A stretch of DNA of 64,000 nt from Thermohalobaculum sp039184865 (GTDB lineage Bacteria > Pseudomonadota > Alphaproteobacteria > Rhodobacterales > Rhodobacteraceae). Position numbers and translations under genes: made by a program. The notes beneath the pieces were generated by a model. The model was not told where the DNA came from. It searched no databases and saw only the letters and a program-made list of their open reading frames with translations. Below, piece after piece: positions 51,460-59,599 of this stretch (position 1 is its first letter; every line of letters begins with the position of its first letter). The stretch is from positions 8,432-72,431 of the forward strand of contig JBCDAV010000027.1 of the NCBI GenBank assembly GCA_039184865.1. Reading direction: 5' to 3'.

Positions 51460-52908
51460 ATGCAGGCGCTTCACCCCGTCGGACACGTCATCGGGCGGCT
51501 CAGCATCGCGCTGGGCCTCGCCATGCTTTTGCCCGCGATGCTCGACTGGTCCGATGACGACCCGGGCTGGCGCGGTTTTCTGATCGCCGCCACCATGACG
51601 ATGGTCGGCGGGGCCGCGCTCGCGCTGCTCTGCGTGACCCGGCGCGGCGAGGGCCTCGACCGGCGCCAGGCGGTCCTGCTCACGGTCATGGTCTGGGTCG
51701 TGCTGCCGATCTTCGGCGCGCTTCCCTTCGTCTTCGGTCCGCCGAACGCAACCTACACCGATGCGTTCTTCGAGGCGATGTCGGGCCTGACGACGACGGG
51801 TGCTACGGTGATGACCGAACTCGACGACGCGCCGCGCGGCATGCTGCTCTGGCGCGCCATGCTGCAATGGTTCGGCGGCGTCGGGATCGTCGTGGTCGCG
51901 ATGGTCTTCCTGCCGGTCCTGAAGATCGGCGGGATGCAGTTCTTCCGCACCGAGAGCTTCGACCTGATCGGCGATATCCTGCCGCGCGCGGCCGAGGCGG
52001 CAACGCAGCTCAGCCAGATCTACGTCGCGCTGACGGTCGCCTGCATCATCGGCTATTCCGCTGCGGGCATGGAGATTTTCGACGCGATCTGCCACGCGAT
52101 GACGACGGTCTCGACCGGGGGCATGGGCAACTACGACGCGTCCTTCGGCGCGTTCGAGCCCACGGCCCAGTATGTCGCGGTGATCTTCATGATGCTGGCG
52201 GCACTGCCGTTTCTGCGGCTGATGCAGCTTTCGCGCGGGCAGGCTGGCCCGATCTGGCGCGACACGCAGATCCGCGGGTTTCTGGCCGTCATCGGCGTCG
52301 CCGCGGCAGCGATGATCGCCTGGCAGATCCAGCACGACAACCGCGCCTTCGAGCCCGCGCTCCGGGCCTCGCTGTTCAATGTCACGGCCATCCTGACGGG
52401 CACCGGCTACGCGTCAGAGGATTTCTACCGCTGGGGCGGATTTCCCGTCTCGTTGTTCTTCATCCTGGCGCTGATCGGCGGGTGCGCCGGTTCAACCTCG
52501 TGTTCGGCCAAGGTGTTTCGCTACCAGATCCTGTTCGAGGCCCTGCGCATCCAGCTTCGCCGCATCCATTCGCCGAACGGAATCCACCAGTTGCGTTATC
52601 AGGGCCGTCTGGTCGATCCGGACGTCCTGTCCTCGGTGATGGGCTATTTCTTCATATTCGTGTCGGCGCTGGCGGCCTGGGCCGTGCTGCTGTCGCTGAC
52701 GGGGCTCGACACGATCACGTCGATCTCCGGGGCGGTTGCCTCGCTGGCCAATGTCGGACCGGGACTGGGCGACACCATAGGACCCGGCGGCAACTATGCC
52801 GAGGTCAACACGGCGGCGAAATGGATTCTCGCTGCGGGAATGCTGCTGGGCCGTCTTGAATTTCTCTCGGTGCTGGTCCTGTTCACCCGGGTGTTCTGGA
52901 CGCGCTAG
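51460..52908 (+). CDS. trkH: Potassium uptake transporter TrkH
   Basis: This 482-residue inner-membrane protein has four K+ pore repeats: MSGLTTTGATV, TTVSTGGMGNYD, TAILTGTGYASED and ANVGPGLGDTIGPGG, each around a TGG/TTG/TGY-type filter. The GGCAGSTSCSAKVFR loop is also typical of TrkH. It imports K+ with TrkA. The start at ATG 51460 is preferred; a TTG at 51424 would overlap the JmjC stop. The neighbour oxygenase has no known tie to potassium, so the pairing may be incidental. Confidence 0.94.
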   Translation: MQALHPVGHVIGRLSIALGLAMLLPAMLDWSDDDPGWRGFLIAATMTMVGGAALALLCVTRRGEGLDRRQAVLLTVMVWVVLPIFGALPFVFGPPNATYTDAFFEAMSGLTTTGATVMTELDDAPRGMLLWRAMLQWFGGVGIVVVAMVFLPVLKIGGMQFFRTESFDLIGDILPRAAEAATQLSQIYVALTVACIIGYSAAGMEIFDAICHAMTTVSTGGMGNYDASFGAFEPTAQYVAVIFMMLAALPFLRLMQLSRGQAGPIWRDTQIRGFLAVIGVAAAAMIAWQIQHDNRAFEPALRASLFNVTAILTGTGYASEDFYRWGGFPVSLFFILALIGGCAGSTSCSAKVFRYQILFEALRIQLRRIHSPNGIHQLRYQGRLVDPDVLSSVMGYFFIFVSALAAWAVLLSLTGLDTITSISGAVASLANVGPGLGDTIGPGGNYAEVNTAAKWILAAGMLLGRLEFLSVLVLFTRVFWTR

Positions 52909-52937
52909 GCCGTGCCCAGTTTCGGCTTTTCTTGCGC

Positions 52938-53861
52938 TCAGCCAGCCAGCAGCGCCGTCGCAATTGCCCGGCCGCTGTCAAACGCGCATTCGACGCGCGG
53001 GCCGAGAGCCCAGTCGCCACCGGCATAGAGATTGCCGCGTTGCAGGAATGCCCGGCCGAGCGGCGTCGTGACCATCGCGTACCGCCACCGGTGCCCCGCG
53101 ATGTAGGTCGGTCGGGGCAGGGGGCCGAGGTCGTCCCGAAGCATCGCGAACAGGCGATCGGCGGCCTCCGGCTTCTCCAGTTCCAGGTTTGCCGCACTCC
53201 ACGCCGGAGAGGCATGGACCACCCAGGCCTCGCCCGCGCGCCGGGGCTTCGTGCCGTTGCGTGCGATCCATGCGAGATCGCCGTCCGTCCGGCGGGACAC
53301 CCAGCCCGGATCTTGCGCCTCTTCGAAACCGAGCATCAGCGACCAGCAGGGTGCCATCTCGACAGGGCCGAGAGCGTCGGCGAAGCCATGCGGACCGAGC
53401 AGGCTCCGCGTCTGCGGGACAGGTGCCGTGCAGACGACCACGTCGGCATCGATCTGCCCGTCATCATGGTCCAGCACCCAGCCTGCGCCTTTTGCAGAAA
53501 CCGACCGGATCTCGATGCCGTAGCGGATGTCGAGCCCCGCTGCCATGTGTTTTACAAGCCCCGACATGCCCGGCAGCCCGACATAGTGAGGGTCGTCCGC
53601 CCCGGACCCGTCCTGCCAGGCCGCGACGGCTCCGGCATCGACCGCGCTGTCCACGACGGTGCGAAACGCCTCGCCCCGCGCTGTGAAGTACTGCGCCCCG
53701 TGGTCGAAGGTGAAGCCGTCCGCGCGCCGGGTCGACATGCGCCCGCCGGGGCTGCGGCCCTTGTCGACGACGACGGGCGAAAGGCCTGCATCGGCGAGCG
53801 CATGAGCACATGCGACGCCGGCTACCCCGGCGCCGATGATGACGATGTTCCCGTCTGCCAA
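52938..53861 (-). CDS. Renalase-like FAD-dependent oxidoreductase
   Basis: This 307-residue flavoprotein of the renalase/COG3380 group has IVIIGAGVAGVACAHALAD, the RSPGGRMSTRR segment with FDHGAQYFTAR, and a C-terminal FAD-contact stretch GNLYAGGDWALGPRVECAF. Bacterial relatives oxidise reduced, mis-formed dihydropyridine nucleotides. It follows argF on the minus strand with only three bases between, so it may be part of the arg transcript. Confidence 0.88.
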   Translation of the reverse strand: MADGNIVIIGAGVAGVACAHALADAGLSPVVVDKGRSPGGRMSTRRADGFTFDHGAQYFTARGEAFRTVVDSAVDAGAVAAWQDGSGADDPHYVGLPGMSGLVKHMAAGLDIRYGIEIRSVSAKGAGWVLDHDDGQIDADVVVCTAPVPQTRSLLGPHGFADALGPVEMAPCWSLMLGFEEAQDPGWVSRRTDGDLAWIARNGTKPRRAGEAWVVHASPAWSAANLELEKPEAADRLFAMLRDDLGPLPRPTYIAGHRWRYAMVTTPLGRAFLQRGNLYAGGDWALGPRVECAFDSGRAIATALLAG

Positions 53862-53864
53862 GTG

Positions 53865-54794
53865 CTACGCCGCCGGGTCCAGGCACCAGCGCAGAATGCC
53901 TTTCTGCACGTGCAGACGGTTCTCGGCCTCGTCGAAAACCAGCGATTGTGGGCCGTCGAAAACCTCCGAGGTGACCTCTTCCTCGCGGTGGGCCGGCAGA
54001 CAGTGCATGAAGACCGCGTCTTCGCGCGCCTTGCCCATCAGCTCTGACGTCACCTGATAGGGCTTTAGCTGATTGTGGCGCCGGTCGCGCGACGAGATAT
54101 CGTCGTGCATCGAGAGCCACGTGTCGGCCAGCACCAGTGCGGCACCATCGACCGCGCGGTCGACATCGCGTTCGACCGAGACATGGCCGTTGGCATAGGA
54201 CATCACGCCGGGGTCGGGGTCCAGGGTCTCGGGCCCGGAGAACACCAGTTCGAAATCGAACGCCACGGCGGCGTGGGCGAACGAGTTGAACACGTTGTTG
54301 CCGTCGCCCGTCCAGACGACCTTGGCGCCCTTGATCGGGCCGCGATGTTCCTCGAACGTCATCACGTCGGCCATGATCTGGCAGGGATGGCTGGAGTTCG
54401 TCAGACCGTTGACCACCGGCACGGTCGCGGCCTCGGCCAGTTCGTCCAGCGTTTCCTGCTTGAACGTCCGGATCATGATCGCATCGACGAAGCGCGACAG
54501 CACGCGGCCGGTATCGCCGACCGTCTCGCCATGACCGAGCTGCAGTTCCGAGCCCGAAAGCACCATGGTCTGACCGCCCATCTGGCGCACGCCGACATCG
54601 AACGAGATGCGCGTCCGGGTCGACGGCTTCTCGAAGATCAGCGCAACGATGCGGTCCCTGAACGGCTGTTCGGCATCCGGCGTGAGCTTGGGCAGCCCCG
54701 CGCGGGCCTGCTTGATGCGGATCGACTCGTCGAGAATCCCCCGGAGGTCCTCCGGGGGGATTCCATCGAGATCCAGAAAATGCCGGCCGGTCAT
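53865..54794 (-). CDS. argF: Ornithine carbamoyltransferase
   Basis: This 309-residue enzyme makes citrulline from ornithine and carbamoyl phosphate. The motifs EKPSTRTRISFDVG (carbamoyl phosphate), TNSSHPCQIMADVMT, GDGNNVFNS, DTWLSM and the ornithine motif MHCLPAHREEEVT are complete. The start is ATG 54794, which overlaps the argD stop by four bases; a start at 54830 is not needed. argD-argF is the usual order in this group. Confidence 0.97.
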   Translation of the reverse strand: MTGRHFLDLDGIPPEDLRGILDESIRIKQARAGLPKLTPDAEQPFRDRIVALIFEKPSTRTRISFDVGVRQMGGQTMVLSGSELQLGHGETVGDTGRVLSRFVDAIMIRTFKQETLDELAEAATVPVVNGLTNSSHPCQIMADVMTFEEHRGPIKGAKVVWTGDGNNVFNSFAHAAVAFDFELVFSGPETLDPDPGVMSYANGHVSVERDVDRAVDGAALVLADTWLSMHDDISSRDRRHNQLKPYQVTSELMGKAREDAVFMHCLPAHREEEVTSEVFDGPQSLVFDEAENRLHVQKGILRWCLDPAA

Positions 54795-55990
54795 GCCGCG
54801 GCCTGGGCCTTTTCGCGAACGGTGTGGCACGCGCTGCCAAGTCGCTCGACACAGGCGCCGAGCTCTTCGTCCGTCACGTTCAGCGGCGGCAACAGACGCA
54901 CCGTGTTCTCGGCCGCCGGAACCGTCAGCATCCCGGCATCGTAGGCGGCGTTGACGATGTCGATGGCGGCGGCGCCTTCCTTGAAGCGCACGCCGAGCAT
55001 CAGGCCCTCGCCGCGCACCTCCTCGATCAGGTCGTCATAGGTGTCGGTCAGTTCCGCCAGCCGCTGGCGCAGCAGACCGGCCTTGCGCTTGACCTCGTCA
55101 AGGAACCCCGGCGCGAGGATCTCGTCCAGCACGGCCGAGCCGACAGCGCAGCCGAGCGGATTGCCGCCATAGGTCGAACCGTGCGTGCCCGGGACCATGC
55201 CGCAGGCTGCGTCCTCGGTGGCGAGACAGGCGCCGATCGGGAAGCCCCCGCCGATGCCCTTGGCGACGCCCATGATGTCCGGCGTCACGCCGGTCTGCTC
55301 ATGGAAGAACAGCGTGCCGGTCCGGCCGACTCCGCACTGGATCTCGTCAAAGATCAGCAACAGCCCATGCGCGTCGCAGAGTTCGCGCAACTCGCGCAGG
55401 AAGGCCTTCGGGACCGGCTTGATGCCGCCCTCGCCCTGCACCGGCTCGATCATGATCGCCGCCGTTTGCGCGCCGATGGCCGCTTCGACGGCCGCGCGGT
55501 CGCCGAACGGGACCTGCTTGAACCCCGGCAGAAGCGGGCCGAACCCGTCAACGAGCTTGGGGTTCATGTATGCCGACGAGATCGTGCCGAGGGTCCGCCC
55601 GTGAAAGGCGCCCTCGAAGGTGATGATCTCGATCCGCTCCTGATGGCCCTTCGCGTCGAAGTGCTTGCGCGCCATCTTGATGGCGAGTTCCATCGCCTCG
55701 GCGCCCGAATTGCAGAAGAACATCGTGTCGGCGAACGTGTGCGCGACGAGCTTGTCGGCCAGTTCCTTCTGGCGCGGGATGTCGTAGAGGTTCGAGACGT
55801 GCCACACGCGTCGCGCCTGCGTCTCCAAAGCCTCGACGAGCTTCGGATGGGCATGGCCAAGGCAGTTCACGGCAATGCCTGCGCCGAAGTCGAGAAACTT
55901 CTCGCCTTCCGCAGTCATCAGCCAGGCGCCTTCACCCCGCTCGAATTCGAGCGGTGCCCGTGCATAGGTTGGCATAACGGGCGCGATCAC
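54791..55990 (-). CDS. argD: Acetylornithine aminotransferase
   Basis: This 399-residue class III PLP aminotransferase makes N-acetylornithine (and may serve in lysine synthesis). The N-terminal VMPTYARAPLEFERGEG, MFFCNSGAEAMELAIK, LLIFDEIQCGVGRTG and FPIGACLA are conserved; the PLP-lysine lies in MGVAKGIGGG. The start is taken as GTG 55990, as GAGGAG lies eight bases upstream; ATG 55975 is too far from any ribosome site. A promoter and an unusual 5' hairpin precede it. Confidence 0.96.
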   Translation of the reverse strand: MIAPVMPTYARAPLEFERGEGAWLMTAEGEKFLDFGAGIAVNCLGHAHPKLVEALETQARRVWHVSNLYDIPRQKELADKLVAHTFADTMFFCNSGAEAMELAIKMARKHFDAKGHQERIEIITFEGAFHGRTLGTISSAYMNPKLVDGFGPLLPGFKQVPFGDRAAVEAAIGAQTAAIMIEPVQGEGGIKPVPKAFLRELRELCDAHGLLLIFDEIQCGVGRTGTLFFHEQTGVTPDIMGVAKGIGGGFPIGACLATEDAACGMVPGTHGSTYGGNPLGCAVGSAVLDEILAPGFLDEVKRKAGLLRQRLAELTDTYDDLIEEVRGEGLMLGVRFKEGAAAIDIVNAAYDAGMLTVPAAENTVRLLPPLNVTDEELGACVERLGSACHTVREKAQAAA

Positions 55991-56029
55991 GGTCGTGTCT
56001 CCTCTGGTTTGGCCGTTCGCAGTGGCCGG

Positions 56030-56064
56030 AAAAGAAAAACACCCCGCAGGCAGCATGCCCGGGG
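56030..56064 (-). terminator. Terminator-like hairpin in the argD leader
   Basis: On the minus strand CCCCG and GGCA pair with TGCC and CGGGG (56042-56064) with a 2-base bulge and a 3-base loop, followed by TGTTTTTCTTTT. It lies between the likely argD promoter and the argD start, so it could stop or limit argDF transcription close to the 5' end. No gene that would need a terminator here is present on this strand. Confidence 0.6.
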
Positions 56065-56074
56065 GCGATGCCGA

Positions 56075-56103
56075 TTTATGCGGGATCGGACCGGATTAGT
56101 CAA
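56075..56103 (-). promoter_or_regulatory. Likely sigma-70-type promoter for argDF
   Basis: Reading the minus strand, TTGACT (56103-56098) and CATAAA (56080-56075) are 17 bases apart, close to a sigma-70 consensus. The predicted start near 56068 lies just before the hairpin at 56064-56042. Confidence 0.55.
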
Positions 56104-56167
56104 TTCGGGGTTGACCGGCCGGACCCGTGGCGCGAACTGAGAGAATAGCGAGATTTCGGAGGTTCAG

Positions 56168-56893
56168 ATGGAACGCGTGATCCTGATCCGGCATGGCGAC
56201 GACCCGCCCGATGACCGCGTGGCGCTCTGGATGGAGGGCAAGGGCGTGCCCTACGAGATCATCCGGCCCTATCTCGGCGAAGCGCTGCCCGAGGTCGACG
56301 GCTCGGTGCTCGGCTCGGTGGTCTACGGCGGCAAGTTCGACGTGTTCCGCGAGGACATCTATCCGTTCCTGCACCAAGAGAACGTCTGGGTCGAGGGCTG
56401 CCTGAAGGCCGAGACCCCGCTGCTCGGCATCTGTCAGGGATCGCAGACCATGGCGCGCGTCATGGGCGCTGCATGCGGGCCGCTGGAGCCCGAGGTCTAC
56501 GAGTTCGGCTATTACGAGATCGAGCCGACGGCGGCGGGCCGCGAGGTGATCCCGGCGGGTCTGCATGTGGTGCAGGCGCACTACCACGGCTTCGACATTC
56601 CGGCCGGGGCCGAGCGGCTCGCCTCCTCGGCGCTGTTCCCGAATCAGGCGATGCGCGCGGGGCCGAACGCCTACGGTTTCCAGTTCCATGCCGAGGTGAC
56701 GGAGCCGGTGTTCCGGCGCTGGCAGAACGGCGACTGGGCGCTGTTCGGCAAGCCGGGCGCGCAGACCCGCGCGGAACAGGACGACCTGCTGCCGGTGCAT
56801 GACCCAGTGATGGGGGCCTGGTTCGACGGGTTTCTGGATCGTCTGTTCGTGGGGCTGCCGGAGCGGGCCCGGGATACGGTCGCGGCCGGATAA
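56168..56893 (+). CDS. Class I glutamine amidotransferase-like protein
   Basis: This 241-residue protein has the amidotransferase nucleophile in LLGICQGSQTMARVMGA, and the His/Glu pair in YGFQFHAEVTEPV. The N-terminus ERVILIRHGDDPPDD and the VVYGGKFDVF segment place it with stand-alone GMP-synthase-like amidotransferases of unknown substrate, which are common in Alphaproteobacteria. Gamma-glutamyl hydrolase activity is an option. GGAGG lies a few bases before the ATG. It diverges from argD. Confidence 0.88.
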   Translation: MERVILIRHGDDPPDDRVALWMEGKGVPYEIIRPYLGEALPEVDGSVLGSVVYGGKFDVFREDIYPFLHQENVWVEGCLKAETPLLGICQGSQTMARVMGAACGPLEPEVYEFGYYEIEPTAAGREVIPAGLHVVQAHYHGFDIPAGAERLASSALFPNQAMRAGPNAYGFQFHAEVTEPVFRRWQNGDWALFGKPGAQTRAEQDDLLPVHDPVMGAWFDGFLDRLFVGLPERARDTVAAG

Positions 56894-56941
56894 GCCCGGC
56901 GGTTGTGCCGTTTCACGGCGGTTGCCGACCCGTCATGCGGA

Positions 56942-57772
56942 CTAGGGCTTGAGCTTGTAACCTGTCTGCAGCCAGCGCAACGCGAGCAGCCAGAGAGCGA
57001 CGTTGACGACCAGCGTGACGGCGAGCCCGGTCCATGGGCTGGCATCGCTGACGCCGATCGATCCGAAGCGGAAACCGTCGATCAGGTAGAAGAACGGGTT
57101 CACGTGGCTGACCGCGCGAAAGGCCTCGGGCAGGGCGCTGATCGAATAGAACGTGCCGGACAGGAAACTCAGCGGGGTGATGACGAAATTGGTGATCGCC
57201 GACATCTGGTCGAAGCGCTGGGCATGGATCGATGCGAGCAGACCGAGCAGGCCCATCATCACCGAGCCTGACAGCGCGAACCACAGCATCCAGAGCACGT
57301 TCTGCGGCGCGATCCCGGCCCAGGGAAAGATCACGGCCATCACCACGCCCGCGCAGACCGCACCCCGGATCAGGCCGCCGGCGATGTAGCCGACGAGGAT
57401 CTCGCCGGCGCTCAGCGGCGGCATCAGCGTGTCGACGATATTGCCCTGGATCTTGGCGATCATCACCGAGGACGATGTGTTCGCGAAGGCATTCTGGATC
57501 ACGGTCATCATCAGCAGGCCCGGTGCGAGAAACTGCTCGAACGGGACGCCCTGAACCTCGCCGCGGCGCGACCCGAATGCGATGGTGAAGACAACCATGA
57601 AGAGCGCCGACGTCGCCACGGGCGCGAGCACGGTCTGCGACCAGACGCTCAGGAAACGCCTGACCTCGCGCTCGATCAGGGTGTAGAGGCCGAGCCAGTT
57701 CGTGCGACCGAACCGTCGCTCGCCCATCCCGCGCATCGGGCGGCTCGCAGAGGAAGGATCGGTGTCGGGCAT
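56942..57772 (-). CDS. ABC-2-type transporter permease
   Basis: This 276-residue membrane protein has about six hydrophobic segments and the ABC-2 pattern: LIEREVRRFLSVWSQTVLAP at the N-terminus, FEQFLAPGLLMMTVIQNAF, and the SFLSGTFYSISALPEAFR loop before the last helix. It should pair with an ATPase for export of a lipid, glycan or drug; no ATPase gene is adjacent, so the partner is elsewhere. The start is ATG 57772, with AGGA upstream; longer readings overlap gcrA. Divergent from gcrA over 136 bp. Confidence 0.9.
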   Translation of the reverse strand: MPDTDPSSASRPMRGMGERRFGRTNWLGLYTLIEREVRRFLSVWSQTVLAPVATSALFMVVFTIAFGSRRGEVQGVPFEQFLAPGLLMMTVIQNAFANTSSSVMIAKIQGNIVDTLMPPLSAGEILVGYIAGGLIRGAVCAGVVMAVIFPWAGIAPQNVLWMLWFALSGSVMMGLLGLLASIHAQRFDQMSAITNFVITPLSFLSGTFYSISALPEAFRAVSHVNPFFYLIDGFRFGSIGVSDASPWTGLAVTLVVNVALWLLALRWLQTGYKLKP

Positions 57773-57908
57773 GCAGAATTCCTGGTCCGGTAGGCTTGCG
57801 CGGCGGCGCGCCGCCTTGTAACGCACGTCTCGCTTCCTAAGATAGAGGGTCACTTGCCCGCAGCCGGATTTCTGCGATCGCCGCGCCGGGCCAAATTTGG
57901 AGAGGCGA

Positions 57909-58487
57909 ATGTCCTGGACCGATGAGCGCGTCGAGAAGCTGAAGGAACTCTGGACCGAGGGGATGAGCGCGAGCCAGATCGCCAAGGTCCTCGGCGGCGT
58001 GACGCGCAATGCGGTGATCGGCAAGGTGCACCGGCTGGGGCTGTCGAACCGCTCGGGCGGTGACGACTCCAAGCCCAGCGAGGCGCCCAAGGCGAAAGCC
58101 GCGGCAGCCCCGAAAGCGGCACCCGAGCCCGCCAAGCCCGCGGCTCCCGAGCCCGTGAAGGCCGAAGCGCCCGCGCCGGCACCGGTTGTGCGCCGGACCC
58201 CGCCGGTGATCCGCGACGCGACCCAGCCGCGCGCGCCGGGCGCGCCGACGCCCGAGGAAGAAGCCGCCCGCGCGACGCTGGCCGAGATCGAGAAGTTTGC
58301 GAAGCGCATTCCGCTGCTCGATCTGACCGAGCGGACGTGCAAGTGGCCGATCGGCGACCCGACGGAGGAGAGCTTCGCGTTCTGCGGTCTCGAATGCGTG
58401 CCGGGCAAACCCTATTGCGAATACCATGTGGCGGTGGCCTTCCAGCCGATGTCGTCGCGCCGCGACCGGGCCCGCGCGAGCCGCTGA
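57909..58487 (+). CDS. gcrA: Cell-cycle transcriptional regulator GcrA
   Basis: GcrA binds sigma-70 RNA polymerase and stimulates promoters with methylated GANTC sites. This 192-residue protein has the N-terminal domain SWTDERVEKLKELWTEGMSA, QIAKVLGGVTRNAVIGKVHR, an Ala/Pro/Lys-rich linker (about residues 60-105) and the C-terminal conserved region with CKWPIGDP and CGLECVPGKPYCEYH. Start at 57909 follows GGAGAGG. No GANTC site was seen in the 136-bp upstream gap. Restricted to Alphaproteobacteria, so it helps to place the organism. Confidence 0.97.
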   Translation: MSWTDERVEKLKELWTEGMSASQIAKVLGGVTRNAVIGKVHRLGLSNRSGGDDSKPSEAPKAKAAAAPKAAPEPAKPAAPEPVKAEAPAPAPVVRRTPPVIRDATQPRAPGAPTPEEEAARATLAEIEKFAKRIPLLDLTERTCKWPIGDPTEESFAFCGLECVPGKPYCEYHVAVAFQPMSSRRDRARASR

Positions 58488-58515
58488 GGCGGAAGCGCCG
58501 GGACCGCGTGTCAAA

Positions 58516-59493
58516 ATGCGCGCGCTGATGCGCGCACGCCTTTGTTTGCGCGCGGAGGAAATCCCAACTTCGCCAATCCTGCGGATCGGCTGCGTCCGGA
58601 TTTCGGCCGCACGCCTGCGCGCCGCCGCCGGTGCACTGATGTTGGCCGCGGCCGGAACCGGCCCCGCGATCGCGGCGGACACGTGGCCGGTGATGGCCAT
58701 CCCGAAGGTCAAGCCTGAGGTGCCGGCCTCTGCCTCTGGCGGGTACGACACGGCCCGGATCTGCACGCTCATCAAGGAGAATGCCCGCGACTACGGTGTG
58801 CCGAAGGAATTCTTCGCCCGGCTGATCTGGAAGGAAAGCCGGTTCGACATCAAGGCGCTCAGCCCGGTCGGTGCCCAGGGGATCGCGCAGTTCATGCCCG
58901 CGACGGCCAAGGCGCGCGGACTGAAGGACCCGTGGGACCCGGTGCAGGCGCTGCCGGCCTCGGCCTCGTTTCTGGCCGATTTGCGCGAGCAGTTCGGCAA
59001 TTTCGGTCTTGCCGCGGCGGCCTACAATGGCGGGCCGCACCGGGTCGAGCGCTGGCTTGCCAGGGGCGGGCGGCTGCCCGGCGAAACCGTGGACTACGTG
59101 CAGTCGATCACCCATCGGCCGGTCGAGTGGTTCCGCAAGACCTCCCGCGAGATCGAGTACAAGCCGCTGGAGAAGGGCAAGAGCTTCGACGAGGGCTGCC
59201 GCGCCCTGCCGATCATCGCGACGCGCGCGATGGGACGGGTCGCAAGGGCGCCCTGGGGGGTCCAGGTCGCGGCGGGCATTTCGCATCGCGCCGCGCTGAA
59301 AGCCTTCAGCCGGGCGCGGGCGCGCGCCCGATCGGTGATCGGCGGCCGCGGAGCGATCGTCGTGCGATCGCGCAAGGTCTCCGGACGCAGGCTCTATTCC
59401 GCGCGGGTCGGTGCAAGCAGCCGCAAGGCGGCGCGTCGGCTCTGCGCGCGGATCCGGCGCGTCGGCGTGAACTGCGTGGTGCGCCGCAACTAG
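58516..59493 (+). CDS. SLT-domain lytic transglycosylase
   Basis: This 325-residue protein has a hydrophobic N-terminal export region (about residues 35-52, LRAAAGALMLAAAGTGPAIA), an SLT domain with catalytic glutamate in LIWKESRFDIKALSP, GAQGIAQFMPATA and AAAAYNGGPHRVE, and a C-terminal Arg-rich SPOR-like end (VSGRRLYSARVGASSR). It cleaves peptidoglycan with formation of anhydro-muropeptides. ATG 58516 was taken as the start; ATG 58528 and later starts are possible, as no clear ribosome site is seen. Confidence 0.88.
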   Translation: MRALMRARLCLRAEEIPTSPILRIGCVRISAARLRAAAGALMLAAAGTGPAIAADTWPVMAIPKVKPEVPASASGGYDTARICTLIKENARDYGVPKEFFARLIWKESRFDIKALSPVGAQGIAQFMPATAKARGLKDPWDPVQALPASASFLADLREQFGNFGLAAAAYNGGPHRVERWLARGGRLPGETVDYVQSITHRPVEWFRKTSREIEYKPLEKGKSFDEGCRALPIIATRAMGRVARAPWGVQVAAGISHRAALKAFSRARARARSVIGGRGAIVVRSRKVSGRRLYSARVGASSRKAARRLCARIRRVGVNCVVRRN

Positions 59494-59599
59494 GCGCTGC
59501 GCGGTCACCTGCGGCGCGACGGGAAGGAGGCTCGCTTTTCCCGGTCCCCTCGTCTAAGACGCGCCCCGCGATACCCACCCGATGTCGAGAGGCGATCCC

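Noticed and set aside
57802..57815. A 14-base perfect GC palindrome between the ABC-2 permease gene and gcrA
   Set aside because: Short GC-only palindromes are expected by chance at this base composition; no half-site repeat or promoter relation was clear.
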